Of a DNA stretch of 64,000 nt, positions 1 through 12,200 are shown piece after piece. Position 1 is the first letter of the stretch, and each line of letters starts with the position of its first letter. Below the pieces are notes generated by a model, which was not told the origin of the DNA, made no database searches, and worked only from the letters and a program-made list of their open reading frames with translations. Origin of the DNA: Pieris napi (taxonomy: Eukaryota > Arthropoda > Insecta > Lepidoptera > Pieridae); contig NC_062236.1 in NCBI RefSeq assembly GCF_905475465.1, positions 11,046,001 to 11,110,000 on the forward strand, in the 5' to 3' direction. The position numbers were made by a program, and so were the translations under genes.

Positions 1-62
1 CCTACTAGAGTTGACCTGCAGATCGCTTATTAGCTATTAGGCCGCCCGGTGCCTACTTAATT
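1..62. other. Window edge, no gene seen
   Basis: Short AT/GC-mixed stretch (contains taggccgcccggtgcc). Possibly the end of another repeat; nothing else supportable. Confidence 0.3.
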
Positions 63-383
63 TATGTTAACGTAAAATTGTAAACACGTTAGATTGTAAT
101 CTATCTCGCGAGATTATAAACTGTCGAAAGATTGTGAACCTCAGCGTACTGCTTACAATTTAACGTATTATTATTCGGTAGATTGTACTACACTAACTTA
201 GTTATCATTCAAACTTCTTTGGTCAATTACAGATTAATTTTACTTCCCAACAATTGCATATAACTACCGAATAATAATACGTTAAATTGCAAGCAGTTCG
301 TTGAGGTTCACAATCTTTCGACAGTTTACAATCTCGCGAGATAGATTACAATCTAACGGTGTTTACAATTTTACGGTGACATA
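63..383. mobile_element. Foldback MITE with ~115-bp terminal inverted repeats
   Basis: Bases 63-182 are repeated as an imperfect reverse complement at about 264-383 (left atgttaacgtaaaattgta, right taccgaataataatacg...). The spacer is about 80 bp. The outer ends meet TA on both sides (a possible TA target duplication). No coding capacity. Class unknown, Tc1/mariner-like foldback possible. Confidence 0.75.
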
Positions 384-604
384 TACGTACCAAATATATG
401 CAACAAAGTGTTCATAAATAAATAAATAAAATTGACACTAAAGGCATTTAAGAGCAATACAACATTTTTTTAATCTGAACTAGTGTATAAAGCGTAGTTA
501 GTAAAAAATACATTTTTGTACTACACTAAACTACATTAAAATATAGAAGAAGCAAGAAATTGTTAAAAGGATAACGTTCGTTTATTAAAAGATAAAATTT
601 AGAA

Positions 605-771
605 CAGTGACGCTACAACGTCTATATCTGGTTCGTCATTTGTTTTTCTTTCTAATAGGCAAGTAGCAACCTTCTGTGTCTGACACACGCCCTCGACTTT
701 TTGGGTCTAAGGCATGCCGAATGTTTCCTTCATCGTACTAGCGAGTGGTTAATTCGCCCACAGAAAGTCCA
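605..771 (-). mobile_element. tRNA-derived SINE, 3' part
   Basis: Reverse-strand copy of the window's main SINE, running from the tail end (cagtgacgctacaac) to the ggactttc...gcgaat region. The box A/B head is missing (5'-truncated). Diverged. Confidence 0.8.
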
Positions 772-1519
772 TCATCACGCTGACCATCTTCAGCTCTATT
801 AAAATATTTGGCTTTAAAAGTTTTTTTAAATACTATATTGAATATAATTAAGATTATAAGTATATATAAATATAATAAGAAATAATCCTAATTCCTTAGG
901 ATTATTTCAAGAAAATAGTAACAGATGTCATATCTAGTCCACGATATATTGCCTATTAGGTATCAGTATTATTCAGAAAGTGACGCAGAATTTTATAACA
1001 TCTCCAATAAAGGTTTATGATTGGTGTGCTTAGAGTTTATAGATCTCTTAAATTGTCATAAAAGTCAATTGACCGAAACATTTGTCGTTTTCATGTTTAT
1101 TTTTTAATAATCCATGTGATATCATGTTTTTGGTATTAGCTTACACCGTGAAAAGTTTTAAAACGATTTGATTAAAAAAAAATTGATTTCTGTGACTCGT
1201 GCAATATACGGCAAATTCATAAGAATATTAACATGTTAATTTACACTAAATAATGAATAGTTTGAGCTGTATCATAAAATTGGAAAAATCCCCGTTTTGT
1301 GCCAAATTGCTTTGATATACAATGAATTGAAATTAAAAAAGCATGTCAAGGTTTCACATGAAACCTTTCGTTAACTATATTCAAATATACGAGAAACTTT
1401 TCCCAATAATATTATCCTAAATGATTCGATCTGTTCCACATACGTTAATATCGCCTGAATCTTATTAATAAAACATCCAACTAGGAAGCGATAATGAAAA
1501 TATATTTTTTTTTATTTTT
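772..1519. other. AT-rich DNA without gene
   Basis: Only a 26-bp hairpin at 881-906 (aataatccta / taggattatt) stands out. No coding or RNA gene seen. Confidence 0.5.
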
Positions 1520-1720
1520 TTTTTATTATAATAGGGGGGCAAACGAGCTTGCGGGACGACCAAAAAGGGCAGTCCACGCAGCCCATAGACACCCATTTTA
1601 GTGGGTGCGTTGCCGGCCTTTGAGGGAGGAGTAGGCTCGTTTTTTAAAAATTTGGAGGTCGTATCTCTGAGGGAAGACCCCCCCCCCGGGAGCCGATTCC
1701 ACAGTTCGCTAGTTTGCAAA
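1520..1720 (-). mobile_element. LINE 3' end (RT C-terminus plus 3' UTR)
   Basis: The reverse strand encodes ELWNRLPGGGSSLRDTTSKF, which resembles the ...LWN.LP...F+ C-terminus of jockey/CR1-type reverse transcriptases. The 3' UTR follows (ggcaacgcacccac, tgggtgtc), ending in A-rich sequence. A related 3' UTR lies at 24905-25030 on the other strand. Dead fragment. Confidence 0.65.
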
Positions 1721-1752
1721 AGAAAATGCCTTACTACTAATTTAGATAAAAG

Positions 1753-2030
1753 AGCAGCGTTAGCCTAGTGGCTACAGCGTGCGACTCTCATCCCTGAGGT
1801 CGAAGGTTCGATCCCCGGCTGTGACTTTCTTTCTACGTGCGTATTTATCATTCGCTCTAACAGTGAAGGAAAAAATCGTGAGGAAACCTACATGTCTTAG
1901 ACTCAAAAAGTCGACGGCGTCTGTCAGACACAGGAGGCTGATCACCTACTTGCCCATTAGATTGAAAAATTATCATGAAACATTCAGAAATCTGAGGCCC
2001 AGGCCTTAAGAAGTAGAGCCACTGATTTTT
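1753..2030 (+). mobile_element. tRNA-derived SINE, near full length
   Basis: Head with pol III box A (tagcctagtgg) and box B (ggttcgatccc), body with gtgaggaaacc, aaaaagtcgacggcgt and gatcacctacttgccc, tail (gccactgattttt). The ORF across it is incidental. Confidence 0.9.
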
Positions 2031-2661
2031 TTAATTTAGATAAAATCTTGTATTAATAATAATGCCATTGGTATACAGTAATACGTTCAAAAACATTCAT
2101 TATTATTGATAGCAAGATCTTGAAACTAGTAGTTTGATTCACGTCCTAGAATACGGGCTTAGCACAAGGCTGCCAAAAAGGATGCAATTAAACGATGTGG
2201 GGAGAGTAAAATCTGTAATTGCAGTGATTATGTGATTGGGATCGGCCTTCGCGTGCCCCCGCGCATTGCGCAACGAAATCGACTTGTATTTGTTTTACTT
2301 ATAATGACTAATGCATAGAAATAGTAAAAAAACACCTAGTCTTGCGCATGTATGTACTAATATTCTGTAAACAACGCAAGTATTTATACCACAACACATG
2401 CACTTAGCTTGTAGAGAATTATGAAAACTCGTGCAAAGCAACGAGATTTGGATTTTGTCGTTACAAATTACGTAAGCACTATGGGGGGGGGGGACGTCTG
2501 ATGAGGGATTACGTCCACAGTAATTATTGACTTTTTTACACATATTGGGGTACACATTGTCTATGCCTGAAATCGAAATGCATTTTCGAGGATTCCTACA
2601 AAAATACGTTTATGTACTATTATTTTTGAGAGCTTTGCTTACTTTTGCTGATAAGAGGAGA

Positions 2662-2680
2662 GGGGGGGGGGGGGGGGGGG
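2662..2680 (+). repeat. Poly-G tract (19 G)
   Basis: Run of 19 G after gaggagag. A shorter G run sits near 2483-2492. Length may be unreliable in assembly. Confidence 0.8.
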
Positions 2681-2929
2681 AAATAAATTGCAGTAAATCT
2701 TTTTACGTAATACTTAAAGGCCCCATAACCAGTAAAATAATATATATATATATTATATATATAATACTTGGCAGTAACAGGAGATAGGAGAAGAGGCGGA
2801 GGCTAGTTAATAAACTAAAATAGTTCCTCCTATGTTTGGGAACCAACCACACCTTAAATTTAAAAATCTATTCTCTTATCAATAAGCAATTAACCAATGT
2901 TATCTTATAACGATTTTTCTCGTTTGCAG

Positions 2930-3207
2930 GCTAACGACTCCGCGATGCGTCTGGGAGGGGCGCTGGCCACATTCAGTCGCTCCGACACTTTGCTAGTGAA
3001 GTGATAGTGTGTAGTGATAGTGTTTAGTGTTAGTGCCGGGTTCGTGAAGCCCGATGTTGGCGTCATGGCCTACCTGAATAAGAAGAAGCGGTACAAGTTT
3101 GGGGTCCAAATTTGTCTCGAGGAACTAACGGAGGTTCCGTTTGTGTCGGCTGTGTTGTTCGCCAAGGTGCGACTCGACGGTGGAAATTTTGTGGATTATT
3201 CAAGCAG
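2930..3207 (+). CDS. EEIG1: EEIG1 exon 1 (5' UTR plus codons 1-47)
   Basis: The ATG at 3065 (context gtcATGG) opens MAYLNKKKRYKFGVQ, the family N-terminus, and the exon ends AG|GTTAGT at 3207 with two bases of codon 48. A good splice acceptor (cgtttgcag) ends at 2929, so the 5' UTR may be spliced to an exon further upstream. Alternatively, transcription may start at an arthropod initiator-like TCAGTC (2973-2978). The reading frame stays open upstream of the ATG as far back as 3014, but without an ATG. Two short upstream ATG ORFs occur: 2945-3004 and 3054-3077, the latter overlapping the main start out of frame. The UTR contains near-repeats of GTGATAGTGT. Confidence 0.88.
2973..2978 (+). promoter_or_regulatory. 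Candidate initiator (Inr) TCAGTC for EEIG1
   Basis: TCAGTC matches the arthropod Inr consensus and lies 92 bp before the ATG in a GC-richer stretch. No clear TATA box sits about 30 bp upstream and no strong DPE follows. It competes with the model in which 2930 is a splice acceptor. Confidence 0.3.
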
Positions 3208-6200
3208 GTTAGTACTGTTTCTGCTTTCTAAAGCCAACCACAAAAATGGCTATAAAAGTCTTCCGTTATTGTTTTTAATATAAGAATTTCTTTACTCCTC
3301 CATTAAACCTAACCCTTCAGTCCATTTATTCTGAATTGATTTCAAGATTTAACGTGATTTAGCGTGAAGGAAAAATCATGATTTTGAAGTTAGAAAACCA
3401 CACACGACTTTGATATTATATTCACCTACTTAATAGATTTAATAAAAAATAAGATACATTTTAACGTTTCAAAATAAAGAAGCAGTTTGACATTTCAATA
3501 TTCTATTACTTAAGGATGTAATCAAAGAGCTATAGAGTGAAGAATGATTTGTGATCTGGGAAAGTTCATAAAATATAAAAGGGAAACCTTTTCTATTATA
3601 ATTGTTTAGTAATTACATTCTTACTTATGTACCTCTCAGTCTCTTGTTTTAAAGTACGCCATCTTGGTTTTCCTTTTAAACACAGAACAAATAGACTGTA
3701 TTGGCGCCCATGATAGTAGGCTTATTTATCTAGTTACATTGTTGGCAAAACACGTAAAATAAACTGCAAAAAAGTATTATTTTAACTTGTTTGGCAAATG
3801 TAAATTAAAACGTGTTCTTTCCCGTATCATTAAAATCATACGGGCATGTGTTTTTGTATTTTATACCGAGTGAGTAAACTTTAATAAGTAGGTAATTATC
3901 CCGCTTTCAGTTAACGATACTAATAATTTCTTCTTAACACAAATTCAATAAATAATTTGACGAGAATTTTTACACTTGATTTCACATTAAATTGATTATA
4001 AAGGATAATGATTCTTTCGCTATCTTAGGAAAGGTGTTTTTTAATCCTACCTAAGTAAAATATTATGAATTATAATTAATAAAACTTTATGAATATAGCG
4101 TATATAATATTGTTTATGGATAGTGAGATATGATGTCTATGTTATCCTTACATACAACAGATACACGTAAAAAGAACGTGCTTATCCTTTAATACGAATC
4201 ATAATCAAACATCAAATTGCGTACAAAGCGATGCAAATCTCCGGTATGCCGAGGGAATCACGTAACCTGAATTTTAGACTAAATTTTGGAGACGTTTTTT
4301 GAATTTAAACCAACTTTTCAAGTTTGAAAGTGGAAACTCTTTGTAGCGATGCAGCAGGAACCGCGCATTTTCTGGCATTATAAAGAGTTGTCGTAAACTA
4401 AGCAAAGTCGAATTTGACGATTTTGGGAGTTCGACGTTGAATGTAGTAGAATCTACTACATTCAAAATAGATGAAATCAAATAGATCATCTACTAAGTAG
4501 ATGATCTATTTTTTACCTGTATTAGTGACGTCATTCTATATGAAGAATTAAATAGCAAGCAATATTTTGTCCTTATTGCTCTCGGTTCACTTTAAATTTA
4601 ACAAAAACGTTACACACATTCCATATTATTACTCGCCCAACGAAATCATTAATATTTACTTTTTAATATTCATCTAAGCATACATAGAAATATAGCTTGC
4701 GAACTTGTAAAAGGGGCTCTGTAATTTCATAAAATTACAGAGCCCCTTTTACAAGTTCGTTTAAAACTGAGATACTGTTTATCGTACGATACGTATAAAT
4801 TTTTAGCTTTACGTATGAATAATTCGTCACATAGTAATTTCTTTTGCCCTTTGAAACCTCCAAAGCGAAACAGGTAATTTTTTTTGCTAAGTCCTTCCAG
4901 TAAGCGATTTAACGACTAAGCTATGAAGGCGGTGCAAAAATTTTTACATAACAATATAAGTTGAAAAATCGTGACCTCTATACCAAACCTGATTCAACGC
5001 AGTCCCATCTAGATAGGAGGTTATGTACTCACAGTATTACAATCTTGTATGATAGTATCACATACCATGTATGTAATAATATGTGCATACGAAAGGATTT
5101 AGAATTACAAGAGCAAATGTATCGATTTGGTCAACTGGGAATTCAGAGGTTTCATGAGATCCAAATGAATGCTCGATTTTTTCATACTTTAATACTAATA
5201 ATAGACACGGTATTATCGAATGATTCGACTTGTAATCGATCAAAATTAGTAGCGACTAGCTCGTGTAGACTATTGGCCATATAATTATAAAAAAAATATT
5301 TTGTTCGTTAAAAACAAACCAATTATTATTGTTTATTGGACTTCTATAATCGATATAAAGATTTCACAATGTTTTAAAACTAAATTATAATCTAATAATA
5401 AATAGTAAATATTATTTTCTTAATATAGTTTATTGGCAAGATTGCTACGGTCCGCGAAGCTGCCATCAAGATAACTTGGAACGAACACAATTCCATGTAT
5501 AAAATATATATGGTTCTTAATTTGTATTTGTACTAACCTCACACATACAAACAATTGTATTGTAAACCAGGCCTATTATTACCCACACGAATGTAGTTCG
5601 TTTTTTCAATAGTTTTTATTAGCAGGCAATCTGAGGTTCTTATTTATTTCGTTTATTAAAGAACCAAACGTGACAAACTAAGCAGGCAGGTGTATTTTTT
5701 TATTCTGGTATCAAACAAGCGATTAGCATAAGCTATTGACGTCAAATGTGGATCACCTGTCGGCTTCTATGATACCGTAACGTAAAGTACTTGATTGATA
5801 ATTTATATGTAACCATATTATGATATATCTCGAATGTGCAATTTCACATTACACGTCATTATGAGGTGAGTGTTGCATAAGTCGTAACTGAAACTCTTAC
5901 TTTGAATCTTAATACTATATAAATAACGATGAGATTTCATTAAATGCAGTACAATAAACAGCTGATGTTTCCGCGAGCAAGACTATGCAATTGCCGAATT
6001 TGTAGCTTTAGACGGGAAACTTCTTAAGCAATTGAATTACGAACTCAGACAGGTTCGTTCGTCTTTCTCACGCGCGTATTATCGCGATAGTGTTATTTTA
6101 GCGTAAAAGCCGACATTCAGCTTCTGAAATGTAAAAGAGAAGCATCTCTGACAAAATACAAAATATGTTTAAGTTATACATAATATTGTTCATAAAAATA

Positions 6201-9200
6201 ATATATATAATAATAGGTGCTATCAAAATGAGAAGCTGCTCAAATCAACTGCTACATCTATACAACTAATTTTCCTTTCCATTTTCCCGGTTTTATAATT
6301 TATGAATGAACAAGGAAAATTAACCCTGATATTTAAATATAATTGAGTTATCAACTGATAACAGAGATATAAAAAATAAACATTCCACCATAGGATAAGA
6401 TTACGTTTCCGTAATTAGTAAATTCGCTATTGATTTTCATTGGTATTAACATTATAATGCTTAGTTGCCGTATATGATTACCACTGGTAACTGGCCTATT
6501 AGCGTGCGATCTTCATCCCTGAGGTCTTAAGTTCTTCTCGGCTGTGTACCAAAGAATTTTCTGTCTATTTGCGCAATTAACACTAGCTCGAAAACATTGT
6601 GAGGAAATCGGCATACCTTAGACCTACAAATATAACAGCGTGTCAGACACAGAAGACTGATCAACTACTTGCCTATTAGAAAAACCATATGATACAGAAA
6701 TCTGAGGCCTATTCGTCAGAAAAAATTATCGTATGAGTTCTCGGTACCGTCATTCTGCCGCCTCGATAAAAAATATCTAAGTACAAATACACAATAGATC
6801 AGATTCCCAAGAGCTAACATCACACGACCGCGGATGAGGGAAATGAATGAGCATTTCCGCTCTCTGTTTTAATCATTGTTTTATAAGTTCTAATATACTT
6901 ATCATATTCGTCATAACTAACCGACTCCGTGCTTTATTTCAAATATTTCTTAGTGGTCAACAATATTGGGTTGGAGTATAAAAATTCAGAAATATTTGCT
7001 TCAACGTGAATGGATGTTGCAGTTTTTATTAGTTGATTAATTAATGATATATCCCTACATCTCGAAAAATGTTCAAAAAACCCGCATGTTGAAAGATAAT
7101 TAGCCTAACTTTGTTACAAATCAGTTACTTTGTTACTGTTGTGTTTGTTTACCGACAGCACGACTTTCACACTTTCCGGGAACAATTAATTATTGAATAG
7201 ATTCTCGCTTCGCTGCAAAAACACGCAACTATGCGCCTGCGCCTGGTTCCCACGTACGAAGATCGCGATTGAGATTGAACGTTTACAATAATTATTGACT
7301 TGAACAATATTACAAAGTTCTTATAAGTTTTAATTTATAGTTTACGTCTGTCTTAGAAAATAATACGTAATAATGAAAAGATAAACTATAAATTTTAAAT
7401 GTAATTGTTTCGTTACGGGTTGACTGTTTCATTTTTCAATATTTTTAATAAAATTTGATAAATTTATGTATGTATAATTAAAAATATTTAAAATTCTTTT
7501 TATATACAACTATACGTACCAATCGAAAATTGTGTATTATGGTGTTTTTAATATATTTATCGAATACATTCTCATTTAAATAATAATTCGTGATTCAACG
7601 ATACTTCCGAGCTATTTATAACAACACATATCGTGAATATTTCATTCCTACAATATGTGACTAACATTATGATAATTCTTTCATCGCCTTCAATTGTTTT
7701 TATAGTTATATTTGAATTTAGATCGACGTTATTATCGGTTTTATATTTTTATTGTTTTATTCACTCTCAAAAATGTCTTAATGTAATGTTTATTTATCAA
7801 ACAAAGTGTTACTTTTAATTTGGGTAACGTTTAGAATAGGAAATATTAAAAGTAATCAACACAATATAGGAGAGTTACAGTGTCTGGGAGATTAGACAAT
7901 TTTTTAATGCAAAGTAATTTTATAACACCTTTCCTTGATTTTCTCCTTCACTCGATTTAACAAAATTACTCATCTTTGGTTAGTTAACATCTGTGTAAAT
8001 ACAATGCAAAAACATTTTTAATCCGCGACAGAGAGATATAAATATCTCTTTATCTATATAATATACATATTCTCTCGTCGATATATCGTATCGATTACAA
8101 TAACAGATGTAAGTATTTTTAATTTTTAACGTCACAAATAATTTAGGTTTGAGGTTATACATATGTTCGTTTATATACTTTTCTTAGGTGTCCCAGATCC
8201 TACACAAATAATTAATATATTTTGCAGTGCCTAAAGGGATTACTTAATAATAAAATGTAAGAAATACGTTAAGGAGCATTGGCGTGAAACTGTTTTCGCC
8301 CGTGCCGTAGTGAGACGTAGAAATCAAAGTGACATCGATCATCACGGACCAATGAGCCGGCTCTGATTACTGTGTGCTTTGATTCTAGGTGAAATTTACT
8401 TATTAAATTACCGCCTTCAGCTGACTAGTTCAGGCAATAAAGACCCCGGAAACATGGCTTATAATATTAAGTGATTGCGTTTATTATATTACTAGCTGGC
8501 CTGGCGAACATCGTACCGACTAACAGTCGATTCTTTATTTTTTTAATACTTATTCTGCTATTCGGGACACCGATCTAGCTAGTAAGATAAAAAAAGAAAG
8601 TTGATAATACAACAAATATGTACATTATGTCAAAAAATAAAAGTTTACCTTCCCGGAACCCCTCCACTAACACTTGAACTTTATGATATGGTATTAAAGT
8701 TCAAATTGCCATTAAATATTATTACGAATATTTTGTATGGGAATATAGAAAAGTGTTGTTTTTAGACTTTTTCATTCAATTTTTTTATTTTTTCTCTCCG
8801 TAAGAACCATCCTCGTACTTCAAGGAATATTATAAAAAAAGAATCAGACAAATCGGTCAAGTCGTTTTCATGTTATGTCGTGACAACGGAAAACGGGTTT
8901 CATTTTTATATATATAGATTATTTTTATTTGTCTCATGGTTCATGACAGCATAAATTAATTGTCAATTAAAAAAAAATCGTCACTTAGTTGTCATATATT
9001 GTCTTCAGAAATTTGTGTTTTCATAGATGTCCGATCTATTTGGTCTGTTTAAAAAAATGTGCATTAAGTTTTGACACGAAGAAACGAAGTTCCCCCATGT
9101 CATCAATTTAAATAATTTCTTTACCAAATTTTTGATTTAAAAGCACTTTTGTAATAGCAAATACTGCCAGTTTTGAGCCAAGCTAATCTTTATTTAGTAT

Positions 9201-12200
9201 TGAGATCGGGACCGCTGTGATTTACGTGGTAGTACAGTTTATTATAGCTGTAAACATGAACTGGACGGTTAGCGATACTTGCGTTAAATACATGTCAGTA
9301 CTGACGTTTACAAAGTTAAACAAATTAGAAATGTTTAAATATATATTACATGTAATGAGCACGCGAGCGTTAGCGCATTAATTATATTAATTATAGGTAT
9401 TGAGTAAGAGCGGACGCGGTCTCGCGAAAAGTGAAATTTCATTTCCATTGTTCACTCTCTAAGATTATGAAATTTATCTAATGTATGGGAACGTTAAGCA
9501 GACGATTAAGTTTTAAATAAATTTTAATTTTTGTTTAATTAAAATATAAACTGTACTGGCGAATGTTAACTGTAGCATTTTGGGGAATTTGTGTAAACCA
9601 CAAAATCCATACAAAAGCACTTCTTTCTACGACAATTTAGCTAACTTTGGCGGTCTGTAATGTGTGATTAAATAATCACGTTTTAATTAAGACTGCAACC
9701 ACGAAACAAGTGAATTTGAGGTTATTCAACCAAATGGTACTAATGAAAATCGTTTCAATCACGTTTTTTCTTTTTCTTTTTCGTATTCTAATTCGCATGT
9801 ATTTAAATATTTAAGTCCTACAGATTCACCTCTTTATCTATTTACAAAGTTTCCTACATAAAGTTTAAATTGTTTATAATTTAGGAACCTTGATCGAGTC
9901 TCATAGTAAGGCTAAATAACTGATTACTAATCAAACAATATGTAAATTGAATGATACCGGTGTGACTGCATTCTTCTTATATTACCATCGAATTTCTAAT
10001 ACATACTTATTTTGTTTGCCTACATATATATATGTACTTTTTGATATAACTCAGTATGACTATGCTGTGGAATGGAAGCCTGGTTATCCATATCACATGT
10101 TCTTGCCTAGCTTGGAAACCACCACCCAATACCTTCTTAATTGTATCCGTATCGTTTGTTGCAAATGTTATATGGGATAAGTAAAGAATTATTTTTATTC
10201 GACTATTTTAGAATAGTCGAATGATGATCATGTGTATTTATTAAAATGTGGACCAATTATCTATTATTATTATTTACCTTGCGAGCATTCTGGCAGTGTG
10301 GTATCGCTTAAAATCAGTTGAGCCTCCGACCTGTTTAGCCTTTTATCTATAAAAAAAAATATTAAAAAAAATAACTTAAAGCTTCTTAAGACCTTATTCG
10401 CGTCTCGTCAGCGATACACCGATCCATTGCCGTCATCCCATTCAATTCCCATCATCTTTTTTATACAAGCACCCTTCCTTTATTGCGTTTAAAAATAAAT
10501 TTCCTTGCTAAATGATAATCGCAAAAGCATAATGAACGTTTAATTTTTGCAATAAATCACCGAACGCTTGAGGAAACTATTAAAATAACTAACCATGTAG
10601 ACTTATCTGTATAAATTAGTTTATCGCAGTTTTACGTAAACCACATGTTGAGTATCAAGTGTCTGCGAAACGGGCCGCTGGCAGATGCCGACCAGACGCG
10701 CTCATGTGCACCTGACTGCCGAGGTTTTCTACTGTGAGGCTAAATTGGGTGGACAGAAATCTAAATTTAATATAACGCAATATGACACGATCGACAATGA
10801 TGGATGACGTTTTTTAAACAAATCTCTGGGACCCTATATTGTTTTACGCGAGTATTACAAATTTCAATGTCTATTGTATATATATACATACTAGCAGACC
10901 GGCCAAGCGTTGCTGTGGCTAAGGTTTTTGTTATATTACATAGTAGCAAACTATTCAAGGGAAAAGGTAGGAGAACACCAGTCATGGGGACCACCATGCT
11001 TTTTTGATGGTTGGTCATGTCATTAATTTGTAGCTTATTATACGTTGGTAGTTTCAACACAGCGCCATCTGTTAGAACTGTGACTATCAAATAATAAACA
11101 AATATTTTGCAATAAAATAATATTGCGGGTATAAATTGAGAAGAAAGCTATCCTATCTTTTAAGTTGGATCAAACTACACACGGTGTGCAAATTTGATTG
11201 ATATCGGTTCGGTATTTTAGGAGTCCATAGCGGACAAACAACGTGACACGTAATTTATATATATTAAGATATGCATTATTAACCTAATACGACGTTTCAA
11301 ATCCAAGAGATTTTTGACGTTTTGAAGTCAGACTTGGCGCTAAGTATCGTGTCTAAATTTTACCCTACATTTAATCGGAGAAAATGTTTTGACATCGAAC
11401 ATAAATATTATAACTATGGCTAATTAAACGCTGGAGTGGTAACTTTTTTTGTTAATATAAGTATGGGTACTTCAGGAATTAATTTCTCAATCTTTACTTA
11501 CCTCTCACGCACCTTGGGTTATCTACATTACCCTTTAACGTTTTGTTGACTAAAAGAAGCACATGCCAGCCCTAGTAAGTATCCGCATTCCCAGGGGGAA
11601 GATAACTGCTCACTTCCCATTGCACCGTGCGCTATCGCAAATTACACTTACCAGGATGTAACGTATACGTGGGATAACTCGATTACATTAGATACTAAAA
11701 CCTGAGTAGAAACAAATGTGTGGATCCTACGTATGCAACTTTACAATACTATGTTGTTTTGCTGACACAATGTGGTCCACGCTTAGATATGGCATATAAA
11801 TCTAACTTTTGCACTACGCGTTGATTTTCTAGTATTTTGTATATTAATACTTTGTAATAGGAGGCGAAATTTGATTTGTGATAAAAACATTGTAGCTTCA
11901 TAATTATATTATGATTTTTTAGATATATATGATAAATAACTTCAATTTGTGTAGGAGCGTGTGGTTTATTTTTTCAACAAAATCTCATTATGACCTGTCC
12001 CGGTGTCGCAAGATTGCATATTTTGGCTTAAAATAATTTGAACACACTACAAACTATGTTACTTAGGGATAATATAGCAAAGATGAATAGTCCATTGAAA
12101 TGTTACATTTTTTAGGCCTAACCTTGCGTTTTTTAGAGGACGCAATTTTATTTTTTTGATGTGTAGGGGGGGTCAGTGTAAAGCTAAAACCAAGTTTGTG

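Noticed and set aside
1790..1825. Possible tRNA gene from box A/B signals
   Set aside because: Only the tRNA-like head of a SINE; no paired acceptor stem, and the sequence continues into the SINE body. The same holds for the other copies.
1779..2009. Open frame across a SINE (also 14242-14496, 30232-30438, 63261-63494)
   Set aside because: These are SINE sequences; the frames are incidental.
4961..5284. 107-codon open frame on the + strand in EEIG1 intron 1
   Set aside because: No recognisable motif, AT-rich composition like the surrounding intron and no splice or initiation context; likely chance.
9350..9430. CG-rich motifs suggestive of a promoter
   Set aside because: Too short, with no adjoining exon, initiator or TATA arrangement.
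10767..11090. 107-codon open frame on the - strand
   Set aside because: Lies mainly within a Helitron-like element and has a complementary open frame on the other strand; no motif.
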